Assembly (NCBI RefSeq): GCF_001039355.2
Contig: NW_019775426.1
Span: forward strand, 138,991 to 202,990
DNA length: 64,000 bases
Direction: 5' to 3'
Source: Lingula anatina
Lineage: Eukaryota > Brachiopoda > Lingulata > Lingulida > Lingulidae
Shown: one piece after another, positions 13,613 through 24,800 of the stretch
Layout of the letters: the number at the start of each line of letters is the position of its first letter
How positions within the stretch are numbered: position 1 is the first letter of the stretch
Position numbers and translations under genes: made by a program
The notes under the pieces: model-generated
Told to the model about the DNA's origin: nothing
The model's database searches: none
What the model saw: only the letters and a program-made list of their open reading frames with translations

Positions 13613-16600
13613 TTATAATCCTTGTGAGAAAATGGACGTCAGCAGTAGCTTATCTTGCAAGGCAAATTCTACTTCCTTCTCATCCAGCTTTAGGCTAACC
13701 TGAAAAAAAAAATTCATTTTAATTGTTAGAACACGTTTCACTGTCCAAATTGTATTAAGAAAAAACAGCAAAGAAAAAATATTTTTAATTACTGTTTTAT
13801 ATTTTATTTTATTTTTAACATATAAGGCCTAAGAAACTCTAACCAGCTCATAAGACAAAAGTAAATACACAGTACACACCTTTGTCATCCTGGTCTCTTT
13901 TGTCTTCTTTAAGCCAACAATCCCTCTGGTTTCCAGAAGTGTACACAGACTGAGGAATTCACACTGATCTGAACTGGTCATTTGTTTCTTCTTACAAATC
14001 TTTGCATACGAGTCGTGTAGCTGAAACAAAAACAAGTTCAGATGTAACAAAGTAATTAATTTGGTTTTTTTTGTCATGTTACTTCCCTCAAATTGAATCT
14101 TGTGCATTTGTTTTCATGAATTCAGATTAAAATCTTAAGTACAAAATGAAATCTGTTCATCAGGAAATCATTTAATCAAACCTCTTAGCATTTAATAAGT
14201 AGCCACCATGCAATTGTGTTCACAAAGAATTTTCCTTACCTTTCCCAGTGTCACCTCTTTGTTCTTGGTTTGTTTTGTAAGCAACAGCAATGTGCAGACA
14301 ACAATTTTCTGTTGCAGAGGGATGGTCTGTTGTTGCTCCCCCTGGGGATTGGTAACCACCCTTGAACCGTAAACATCTGATACAACATTTGCAATGTCTG
14401 CCACTCCTACTTTTCTGCGCACTGGGGGAGTTTTTCTTGGACTGTTGCTGTCTAGAAGTATAGAAAAAATATTTATTTTTTAAGTTTTCACTGAAGAACA
14501 TATCACTGAGATGGAAAAAGTACTGTAACTGCCTTTCTTAGAACTTCTTTAGCTTATATTAAAATGCAAAACGGTGATTTTTTTCGTCTTTAAAATGTTT
14601 AATAATTTTTTTCTTTCTAAACTATCAATACTAAAACCAACCTGAAGGTTTGAGTATGGTCTGCCTCTTGACCTGTGACTCGACCACCTCCACTGCCCTC
14701 CTGCAGACGTCCAGTGCCTTCCTCATGTCTCCGGCCACAGCGGACACCTTCCTGGCACAGAACTGGACCGCACTGGGGTCAACAAGTGCACCATCATCTT
14801 GACCAACCTTTATAAGAACACGCGGAATTTAAAATTACACAGAAAAATACAAAATGGGCCTGGTTGTAGCTACCTATGTATATAGGAAAAGTTCATTAAA
14901 TTGGACACATCTAAAACAGGCACATCCTAATGAGCTGTAATCTTAATAATTTATTATTATTATTATAAAATAAAACTTTCATTAGTTATCCCTTGGGACT
15001 TTGAAAACTAATAACATGTTTGCTTATATTTATTATATTAAAATAAATAATGATATTATTTTCTTAAAGAGCAATACTCATAATTTGTAAAGTTAAGTCA
15101 TTTTTATTATAGCAAAACCTTACCTGCTTTAAGCGGTCCTGTATTATATCTGTGATTTGCTGACGAGTATACGGGGCAAAATTGAGCAACTGTGGCTTGC
15201 ACTTTGGATGTGCTTGAAGGCGAGGCAGAATACGATCTGTCAGGTCTAACGCATTAGCAATACCTGAAAAAGAGAGTAGAAACATTAATTATTTCATCCA
15301 TAATGAGCAAACTCTGACTGAACAGTTTTGAAGAGTCTTAGTTAAAACTTTTACTTCTGATATGTAGAAGATAACCCATAAACAAAATGTCTGTTAAGCT
15401 TTAAATAAAAGGATCACTTACCAATTAAAACAAGTCTTGAATTTTCCAGCGCAGGCCACTCAAACATTGTATACAATACATCCTGATTTTTACTGTCTAA
15501 CTGATCGATCTCATCCAAGATCAATAGCCTAAATGAATGAGAAACAAGGACTTATTTATCATACTTCATTTCTTAAAACGTACACACATGACCATAATAA
15601 GCATTATGACAAAATTTCAACAGCTGTGTCACTGATCACAATTAGACTCCAAATTCTAACAATGAAATAAACAAATAAAATAATAGAAAATAAATAAATT
15701 TGTAATTTTTTGTTATATGAAGTAACATATCTAGTCATGATTTACAGGGAATTGTCTTCTTTCTACTTACACCATGGGTCCTGAAGAAGTCAGTTGTTTT
15801 TCTAAGTGTCTTACAGATTCCTTCACAGTTTTCTGTACAGACTTTCCTTGCAACTCGCTCGCAACCTTGTTGAATATGGCAGCAGAATTCTTTGCAGTCA
15901 TGCAATTAATAAATATGGACTTGTGCTTGGATTTTTCCTGTAAAAGCAAAATAACAAGAATATTTTTAACGACAAAGAACCACAATGAAAACACTTGCAA
16001 AGCCTTAACGCCATCCGTATTTGACTAGCACTCTATCATAAATACATAATATTTATATATTATATAAATCAGTTCATTAATAAATTTGAAAACAATACCT
16101 TACCTTGTAGGTGTCCATGACACTTGAGAGCACAGCAGTCTTCCCTGTTCCTGGAGCACCAGACACATACAGACTCCCTGACACCTGGCCTAACAGGTGC
16201 TTTGTTAGGAACTTGTCAATGGTGGCAGTTTCCTTCTCTCTTCCCACTAACCTCTCTGGTGCTGCAGTGTGGAGAACCTTCTTCACTCGCTGGTAACAAC
16301 GACCTGTTAGGGAAAACGAGTTTTGCAATAATTTTTTTTTGTAGTGCAGGCAAAGTTATTGTAATACCAATGACTGTCTATCCTTTTCCCTTTTGAATAA
16401 AACTTCTACAGTTTTATAAAACTGATTATATATTCTGTAATTTTATCCCAACAATGATATTAGTTATGATATTTTCATCATGACAAATACAGAATTGCAC
16501 TACCTTATAAAGAGCTGGTAATGATATGTCTTATTATTTTAAGTACTGTTAGATACTCAGATTACATTTAAAACTTAATGCAACATGGTATCATACCTTC

Positions 16601-17457
16601 TTGCCTGCAAATTTTGATAGGAGAAACATGCTGATCTTTGGTGTCATCATCCTGAAGAAGACGTTTTCTTGGACTTGGTACATTCTCCTTCTTGCACGAG
16701 TTGCTGGTCTTTACAGGGGTTTTCAAAGGACTATTGACTTTCACAGGAGTTTTCAGTGGACTTCTGATTTTTATAGGAGTTTTTAAAGGACTACTGACTG
16801 CAATGGGGACTTTCAAAGGGCTGGTTTTCATGGGAGTTTCTCTAAGTGACCTCTTCCTTGGACTAGATTCATTTTCTTTTGTAGAAGCACTGCTGAGCTT
16901 CAGCATGGATTTTGCAGGACAATTAACATTTGTGAAATTCTTTAAGGCAGTACTCTCTTCTAAAGTTCTCTTCCTGGGGCTCAAGACATCTCTGTCAATC
17001 GCAGATGTAATTTTTACTGGACTGTTAAGGCTGCTGATTTTTACAGGGCTTTTCAATGGACTTTTTATCAAGCAAACTCGTGGTTCCAATTTCAATGGAG
17101 TTTCAGCAGAATGTGCATTTTCACACTGCTTGGTCTTCTTTGTCCTTCTTGTTGACCTCCTGCCAGTAACAGGCGCCTTCACATCTGAAATATGAAAACA
17201 ACAGACCTAAATGCATACCAGTTTTACAATAAAAATATTTCAAAGGAACTAAATTATACTGTCAAAACACTTTTAGAAAATTTTACAGCTGCACAATAAT
17301 AATAATAATAATACACACCTGACTTCACTTGTACTGGATTAACATTAGGATCTGGCACCTCTTTTGTTTCAGCAGCTGTGTCAGTTGTCTTTCCCCTCAG
17401 TCGACTGCTCTTCCTGACAGGAAACTCAAGCTTTCTCTGGCATGCTCTAGTGGCCAT
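13613..17457 (-). CDS. CDC6: CDC6 replication licensing factor, complete (648 aa, 10 coding exons)
   Basis: CDC6 is the AAA+ ATPase that joins ORC at origins and loads MCM2-7 in G1. Exons in transcript order: 17319-17457, 16597-17184, 16104-16303, 15771-15937, 15422-15528, 15124-15263, 14642-14807, 14240-14451, 13880-14020, 13613-13699. They sum to 1,947 nt with consistent phases and standard splice sites. Walker A is GAPGTGKTA in the 16104 exon and Walker B is [10 protein letters not shown] in the 15422 exon. Sensor 1 lies around [11 protein letters not shown] and the sensor 2 region around [12 protein letters not shown]. The winged-helix region ([15 protein letters not shown]) follows. The 588-bp second exon encodes a basic, disordered N-terminus rich in SPxK/TPxK sites and three SPRKRxL motifs that resemble cyclin-docking sites. 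Human CDC6 is 560 aa, and the extra length is in this exon. The ATG at 17457-17455 gives [12 protein letters not shown] and is the first in frame. Confidence 0.97.
16698..16850 (-). repeat. CDC6: 30-bp coding tandem repeat encoding SPLKTPxK units in CDC6
   Basis: Four to five in-frame units of about ten residues occur here, such as [20 protein letters not shown] and [10 protein letters not shown], with a diverged [10 protein letters not shown] unit. Related [10 protein letters not shown] and NSPVKIT units lie further N-terminal near 17,000-17,060. Every unit carries one or two proline-directed S/T followed by K at +3, the CDK consensus. The DNA repeat is visible in the plus strand as repeated TTTTCAAAGGACT/TTTACAGGAGT blocks. 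Confidence 0.9.
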
Positions 17458-18447
17458 ACTGTCACAGTCCAGCTGGGATAAACAAAGAGGTTTTATTTAG
17501 ATGACAACTGTGTTATCAGGATGGACAGTATAGTATGGACTTCAATGTGCAGAGATTGCTAACAAAGTAGTACCCTTATCCCTCGCCCTGATTTTTTAAA
17601 GGAATCTTTTTCATTCGTAGAAACAAACACACTAAATTTGTGCCTGCAATACCATTACATAACCCAATGAAGTATCAATAATTCATACACCAACATTTAA
17701 AACAAATTTGAAGACATATACAGTAAGTCTTTCATTCAGGTAAATTTGGAATGTAAGTGATGGAATCTTACTGTCAATTTTTTAAAAGATTGATGAAAAA
17801 TTGTAAGTTATGAACGAACTGCCGCACCAGAACAAAAGTTAGATTGTAGAAATTTAAGGGATCATTCTCCCCTTCAAGCTACTAAGATTGAATTATTTTT
17901 CATAAAATATGATAATAAATAAATAATAAATATGATATACAAGGTAAGATATTAGTTTGGTAAGTTGCTTAGTGATCACATTCCGAGTACTTTTCAAAGC
18001 AAAAATTCAATTTCAAAGCAAAAATTATTTCAAGACAAAAAGCAATTTCAAGTGCTTTCCAATGCTATTTAACTAAATTCTAGGACCCAAAGGCAATTAC
18101 AGAGCTGAACTCAAGAACTTTTCATTCAATGCTTGTATAAATCCTAGCTCAGTAAGTATCAATTGAAATGGGTCATTTTATGTGATTTTAGATTCACCAA
18201 CTGATCAACCAAGCCTAAAATAAGTGCAGAATGTATCACAGAGCACAGAAACTTTTGTCAGCAATGTGTTGAACACATAGTTATTTACGAGGCCTCGAAG
18301 GTCAACAACACAATGCTGGTGTTGTCTCTTTAAATCGGGCAGTTTTTAAATTTCTACAAAAGCGTAATACGTACACCCAAACTTCCATCGATGTGCAAAA
18401 AAAAGGTCCATTTTAGTGAAACTACGATCATATAATATACTACTCAC

Positions 18448-18600
18448 CACTAAATCCAAAGTTTTGAGTCATAAATTCACCAGTGTTTAAAAGGTTGCAT
18501 TCGTCGCTGTTTACAACCCTACAGCTGAATATTCGCGGGAAGTTGTGCGATGCTGTAAACTGATTGGCTAGCAATTCGGACGTGACGTCAGGCGCGGGAA
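18448..18600 (-). other. CDC6: Predicted 5' non-coding exon of CDC6 with a short spliced uORF
   Basis: On the minus strand a consensus donor (GTGAGTA) ends an exon at 18448. The CDC6 start exon has an acceptor (TATCCCAG) at 17472/17473, 15 nt before the ATG. Joining them gives a 5'UTR with an upstream ATG at 18472-18470. Its 11-codon frame (MTQNFGFSAGL) stops four bases before the CDC6 ATG. The transcription start is not visible and 18600 is only an approximate upstream limit. Confidence 0.5.
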
Positions 18601-18860
18601 TCCTACATACAATAGCACGCAAAAATCTTAAACATGGGAAGAATGTTTTTCGCAACGAAATATATCTAGATATTCTTTACTGGGTACATATTGATATAAT
18701 GTAGAGTTTTTAGTCTATTTTAATAATATAAGTTCTATTTGATAAAGTTGGGCTATCATGGTTTTGGCTCGCAGCAGTTCCTACATCCGGCTGTCTGTGC
18801 GTCCTCGAAAACGTAGTGCAGGGTAGAAGGCATCATTGTGGTAGGATTTAGCTTCGTGAA
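18530..18860. promoter_or_regulatory. Divergent CDC6/CWC22 promoter with two E2F-like sites, CRE and CCAAT box
   Basis: Read on the CDC6 strand there are TTCCCGCGAA (18532-18541) and TTCCCGCGCC (18591-18600), both E2F-type cores. Between them lie a perfect CRE palindrome TGACGTCA (18583-18590) and an inverted CCAAT (18562-18567). E2F control of CDC6 through paired promoter sites is established in mammals. That the same applies here is inference. CWC22 starts at 18861 on the other strand, so the region probably serves both genes. Confidence 0.7.
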
Positions 18861-21800
18861 ATGGCACACAGGTAAGATTACAATAAGTATATCGTCCGCA
18901 ATAATGTCGATGATGATCACTTGTCCGACATGGACAAATTTAAGCGAAAAATATTTTGATTATTACTAGATTTTTAATTGAATTCGCATTGACACATTTG
19001 AATGTTAAAAGTTGATTTAAATTAAAATTTGCCTCCTAGTCTAACTACTTCTGGATCTCGTATACCTTTGTTACATACCAGGTAAATTGTCCAATGTTTT
19101 TTTTTCAGATTCAGAGGTGGCAGCACAGGCAGTGATGAGTCCAGCAGTGATGAAGATGACAGGAGAGGGAGGATGCTGAGGAGTACAATATCAAGTATAA
19201 AGGTGGGTACCCGCTTTCGCAGACACCTATATGAAAGGGAAGTGTATGCATCACTTACAGCTTAGATTGACTGCATGTGGTTGCAGACAGCTAGGTGTGC
19301 AGTTCGTGAACTGTAACGAAGAAGTGAAGAAAATTGAGCGTTTTTAACTGGTAATTTTAATCCCTAAAATGTCATTACATTTATTTCAGCAGACTGTATG
19401 GTATGGTTAAATGCATAAAGCATCATTTCTTTGATAATTGAGTAAGTTCTCATTGGCCTTGAAATAGCGGTTAAATTCCAACTTGCCATTTCCCAATGGC
19501 TTTGCAATTTATTTTTTGATATCCAGGCTTTTTCCCTAGCAGGCAGTTTTAAGTTGCTGCCATTTATCAAGGGAGATTTCTTGTCATAAGTTAGAAAGGA
19601 AAGTGAAAAGTGCTTATGTCACTTACATTTGAATGTTTTTTTTTAATTCGTTGTCTAGTATATGAACATTGGCATTTGAATATTCAGAACATTGTTGAAT
19701 TACCCCTTTTTAAGAGAAGTGAGAAGTTTTTTTATGAAGAGTAATGCAGATGTTTTGTACAGTTTTCTTTTCCTTCTTATTGAATGATGTTATTATGGTA
19801 TATTTTATCTAATCGTAGAGACCATCGCCTAAAAAGACAGTCGATGCAACTCCTCCAAGGTAAGGATATTAACTAGCTGGAGAGATGGAATATTTATCTA
19901 CATAGTAACTTCATATTTTCATAATAATTGTTGTCATATTTGGTAGTGAGACTGTAAGAATCATGTTACTTTATTTCAAACTAAGTACTGCAGGAGAAAC
20001 AAACTTGATATTTTTTTTACAAACCAGTTCTGTGTATTTAGTACAATGTTTATATTGGATAATATATAATGGACAATATAGTGTATAATACTAGTGATAA
20101 CCAAGTGCTTTTAATGACATGTAGGTCAAGATCAGGGTCAGTTGAAAGTGGAGAGAGATCCGAAAGTGAATCAGAACAGAGGAAACATGATGCAAGGACA
20201 CCATCAGCCTCCCCACCACCTACCAAGAGAAAGAGGAGCAGGTCAAAATCACCAGACGAGGAAAAACACAAAGACGATAGAGATAAAAGTAAGTCCCCAG
20301 ACCAAGACAGGAGGAAGAGGGATCGAAGCAGAGACAGGTATAGAGATCGTGGAGATTATAACCACCACAGGAAGAGGTCACATTATGACCGGGATTCCAG
20401 GAATAGATATGACAATAGGCGGGAGGAGGACAGATATAATGACAGAAGGGACAGGTATTACGACAGACAGGATCACCACAGGGATAGAAGAGATGACAGG
20501 GAAAGCAGGAAAAGAAGGCACGATGATGATGAAGATAGCAGAAGGGACAGGAGGAAGAGGAGGAGTCCACGTGAGGAAGAGGATGATAAAGAGAATAAAA
20601 GGGACGAAGAGAAAAAAGGGAGAGACAAAGATTCCGGGTTAGTTTACTATTGTGGAATTTATAATGAAATATGATAAACAGGAAACTTGTAATTATTACT
20701 GAACTGAATTCAAATATAGCTGTAATCTTATGTGTTAAGACATTTATCACATTTAGCTTATTGAATCTATAAATTATTGACCAAAAATGAGGTTGGCAGT
20801 GGTATTTAGAGACAAAATTTCCATTTCATAATATCTACATTTAATAACTGTTATTTTCAGGGAAAATACAGTGGCCACAGGCAACAGTACTGACACTCCA
20901 CAAAATCCTCCACCAGCAAAGAAGTCCAAGGACGACCTGTTGAATACAAGAACTGGTGGAGCCTATATACCTCCTGCCAGACTGAGGATGATGCAGGCTC
21001 AAATCACTGATAAAAGCAGGTATGGAGGATAGTGTTCTTGTTTTGACCACATGGACTCAGACTGTCTAACAAAGACAATTCAGCGGTCATTTTGCATTGT
21101 AAAATTCCCTTCTTTATTTTTTTTCTTTTCTTACCCCCACCCCCTCTAATCACCAGGAATACCCAGACAACAGTGCTAGTCTGCTGATATACTTACTATA
21201 CTGCATGATACTCTGTGCAGCCCTTTCTTAGTAATTATAAAAATCTTTTATTAATTGAAAAACTTGAGTTAATAAACATTGACTGGTGTGATTCTATGTT
21301 AAATAGCAGTTTAAAATCATTTTCAGTGAACAGTATCAGAGGATCTCATGGGAGGCATTAAAGAAAAGTTTGAATGGTCTCATCAACAAAGTCAATGTGT
21401 CAAATATTACTGAGATTATCAGAGAGCTTTTCCAGGAAAACATCGTGAGGGGGAGGTAAGTTAAAAATGGAAAATATTATTATTGCACCTTATAATTACT
21501 ATAGCTGATAGATCAGCCTTTGGTTTTAACAATCTTTTAAGTGAATTAGAGTAAAAAGTTATTGTTGAACACGGCTTAATAATTTCCCTTTTGTTATTAT
21601 TATCATATTAAAGGTTATTGTTCGCTTAAGAATTATCAGAGCTTTTTCATGTCAATCATTTTATGAAGGTAAAATTTATACAATTTCAATGTTTTTAATG
21701 TCAGTCATTTTATGAAGGTAAAATTTATACAATTTCAGGGGGCTTCTTACTCGTTCCATGATCCAAGCACAGGCAGCCTCCCCCACTTTTACCCATGTCT

Positions 21801-24800
21801 ATGCAGCACTAGTAGCAATCATCAATACTAAGGTTAGAAGAACAGTGAGAATTAGCAGAGGCTTAGAAGTTATACATATGTAATTTTGTAATGTTGAAGT
21901 GAAACTTTTTGTTATCTTGTGGAAAAAAAATTATCTGTTGGAAATTGTAGGTGAAGTGACAGTGGTTAGCTTGGGTTTGTATCTCCAAGTTTTCACTTGG
22001 GATGTTTTGCATGTTATTGAGAGTCCTCTAAATAATTTGTTGAGCACTAAAGCACTATTTTATATTTTGTTTAGCAAATTCATTCCTTGAGAGCAGATGT
22101 GTAAGGACTGATGAATTAAATGGAAACCTTCATTTATTAATGAACAATTTTGAAACCTCTTTTTATTTTCTAGTTCCCAAATATTGGTGAGCTCATATTG
22201 AAGAGGTTGATTATCCAGTTCAAAAGAGGTTTTCGTAGAAATGACAAGAACATCTGCCTTACTGCTACCCGGTTTATAGCTCATTTGGTTAACCAGCAAG
22301 TGGTAAGTATTTATATATATATATATTAATTTGTGACTTGGTATTAACCACTCATGTTTTTCCTTTACTATACACAAGAAGTAATAGTGCTTTAAAATTG
22401 CTTTAGTTTTTTTTCCATAGGGTAAATATACAGGTCATGTTAAAATGGGTATGATAGGCTTCATTGTGAATCTTATTCCCTCTTCAGGCCCATGAGGTAG
22501 TGGCACTGGAGATCTTGACACTTTTGCTAGAAAATCCAACTGATGACTCTGTGGAAGTGGCCATCAATTTCCTCAAAGAATGTGGCCAGAAACTCACTGA
22601 GGTATCACCACGTGGAATCCATGCAATCTTTGAAAGGTTGCGCAATGTTTTACACGAGGGAAGCATTGACAAGCGCACACAGTACATGATAGAAGTCATG
22701 TTTGCTGTCAGGAAAGACGGCTTCAAGGTATTCTTATGTCTTTCTCAAACATATAAAAAAATTAGATTGCTTTTTTGGTGATTTTTATTTTAATTACAGT
22801 GATTTAGACTGAAAATGTATGTGTTTTGGTATATTGATGACAAAGTGATACCTTCATTCTGTTAAATGAAAATTAATTCATATCCTGATGGGGTAAGCTC
22901 TCTTGTCCATCCATTATTTAATGGATAGTATTTTTCTTGTTCAATGTTCATCCACATTTACCCTTTTCAGGACCACCCAGCTGTGCCAGAGGAGCTGGAC
23001 CTTGTTGAAGAGGATGACCAGTTTACCCACCTGACCATGTTGGATGAGGCAGTGAATGGAGAGGAGATGCTGAGTAAGTGAATGGTCGAGTGAAATAGTT
23101 GAAAGGCATCCGATGTGGAAAAATAAAATAGTGATGATTGTAAAAAGTAGGAATTAAAACATTGCAGAAAATTAAGAAATGATGGTTGTAAAAACTAGTG
23201 CAGGCATAAAAATAGTTTGTTTTTTTTAAATATGAAAATGTCAGCTTACTTTTCTACTGTTGGTTTACTCATTTTAGTTGAACATTGTTGACAGTAAGTT
23301 GAATGATGCTGTATAAGTATGTTAAGTATATGTAACAGATGACAGTTCAAAAGTTTTGACTTATTCATCATAATGTAAGCAGGAAGCCATTCACCTGTTT
23401 CTAATGATTTATGTGTTCAGATTAATAAAGATTGCAGAGTGCATTCAGAATTAATCTGATTAGTTACTGTGGTCAGTTTGATATGTACTAAATGTGTTTT
23501 TTTTTCTTTTCAGATGTATTTAAGAATGACCCAGAATATTTGGAAAATGAAGAAAAATATAAAACAATCAAAAGAGGTAACTTCAGTGATTCATCACATA
23601 ATACATGTGTATTTTCTCAAGCAAATGTTTTATTTTTTTTAAAGGTATTTATATTTTAAATATTTACCGCATGTTTATGGAAAGTAGGGAAATTTGCATC
23701 AGTGGATTTTTTTGAAAATGTTTTGTTGCAAAGAATTATGAGGTGCATCAAGTGTGATGCAATGTTGATAATTCATCTAGAACTTGTTGAAGTTTAACAG
23801 TGAGCTTTTCAGTGGTTTTCAGATTATGCTTGTTTCTTTGCTTCAGGTATTCTTGATGAAAGCAGTTCTGATGAGGAAGGTTCTGGCAGTGGAAGTAGCT
23901 CTTCTGATGACAGTGATGATGAGGAGGATGAGGAAGGTAAGATGAGGTAGTGTGTGTGTGTGTGTGCGTGCCTGTGTGTGTGCATGTGCGCGCGCGCGTG
24001 CGTGTGTGTGTTTGTGTGTATGTTCTTAAATTTTCCCTCATCCCCACTGTATCTTTGAAATGGTGTCCAACTCTTAGTTCAACTGGAACATTTTATGAAA
24101 ACTAATTTCTTATTTTTTGCACTTTCTTCAGGAAGGAGTTGCAATGTGAACTCTCTCATCCCTGTTTTTCTTCACCTTTTGAACCCACATAATTGTTATG
24201 GGATATAAAATCACATCCTTCTTGATTCTGAGAATGCTATTTACAAAGGAATATTTCAATTGCTTTAGTTAAAGGCATTTTTTTTGAAAATGTAATGTTT
24301 CCAGATGCTGAGAAGCAGCAACAGATCATAGATCAGACAGAGACCAACATGATAGCGTTCCGCCGCACTGTCTACCTGACCTTGCAATCCAGTCTGGACT
24401 TTGAAGAATGTGCACACAAGCTGCTCAAGATGGAGATCAAGCCTGGTTATGAGGTATCTGTGTGCCTTGTTTCACTGAGACTTATCAAGGTTTTTGATTT
24501 TTGTGGAAAGATGTCTTTGAAATTTGTGTTAGATCATAAACAGTGTGTCAACAAGAAAATTGTGTTTCTTTTGTGATTTATGTTAGTAAGATTGGTAATT
24601 ATGTTTTAAATGAAGGATTGAGTGTTAGGTTCTAAATTGATTTTGGGTTTGATTTGCTTGTTTAGTAAGTGCATCTGTCAAAATATATTTACATAGTCAT
24701 TAAGACATTACATGGAAAATTGTGATTTAAGAAAGTGTCTGATGGAGTAGTGTTTTAACATTACAGAAAGAACTGTGCAACATGATCCTGGATTGCTGTG

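Noticed and set aside
18440-18655. 71-codon minus-strand frame upstream of CDC6
   Set aside because: It overlaps the predicted non-coding first exon and promoter motifs and is not in frame with CDC6 after splicing; it has no recognisable domain.
20142-20750. Long alternative frames over the CWC22 RS-rich exon
   Set aside because: Shadows of the 20125-20637 exon; only the CWC22 frame connects in phase to both neighbours.
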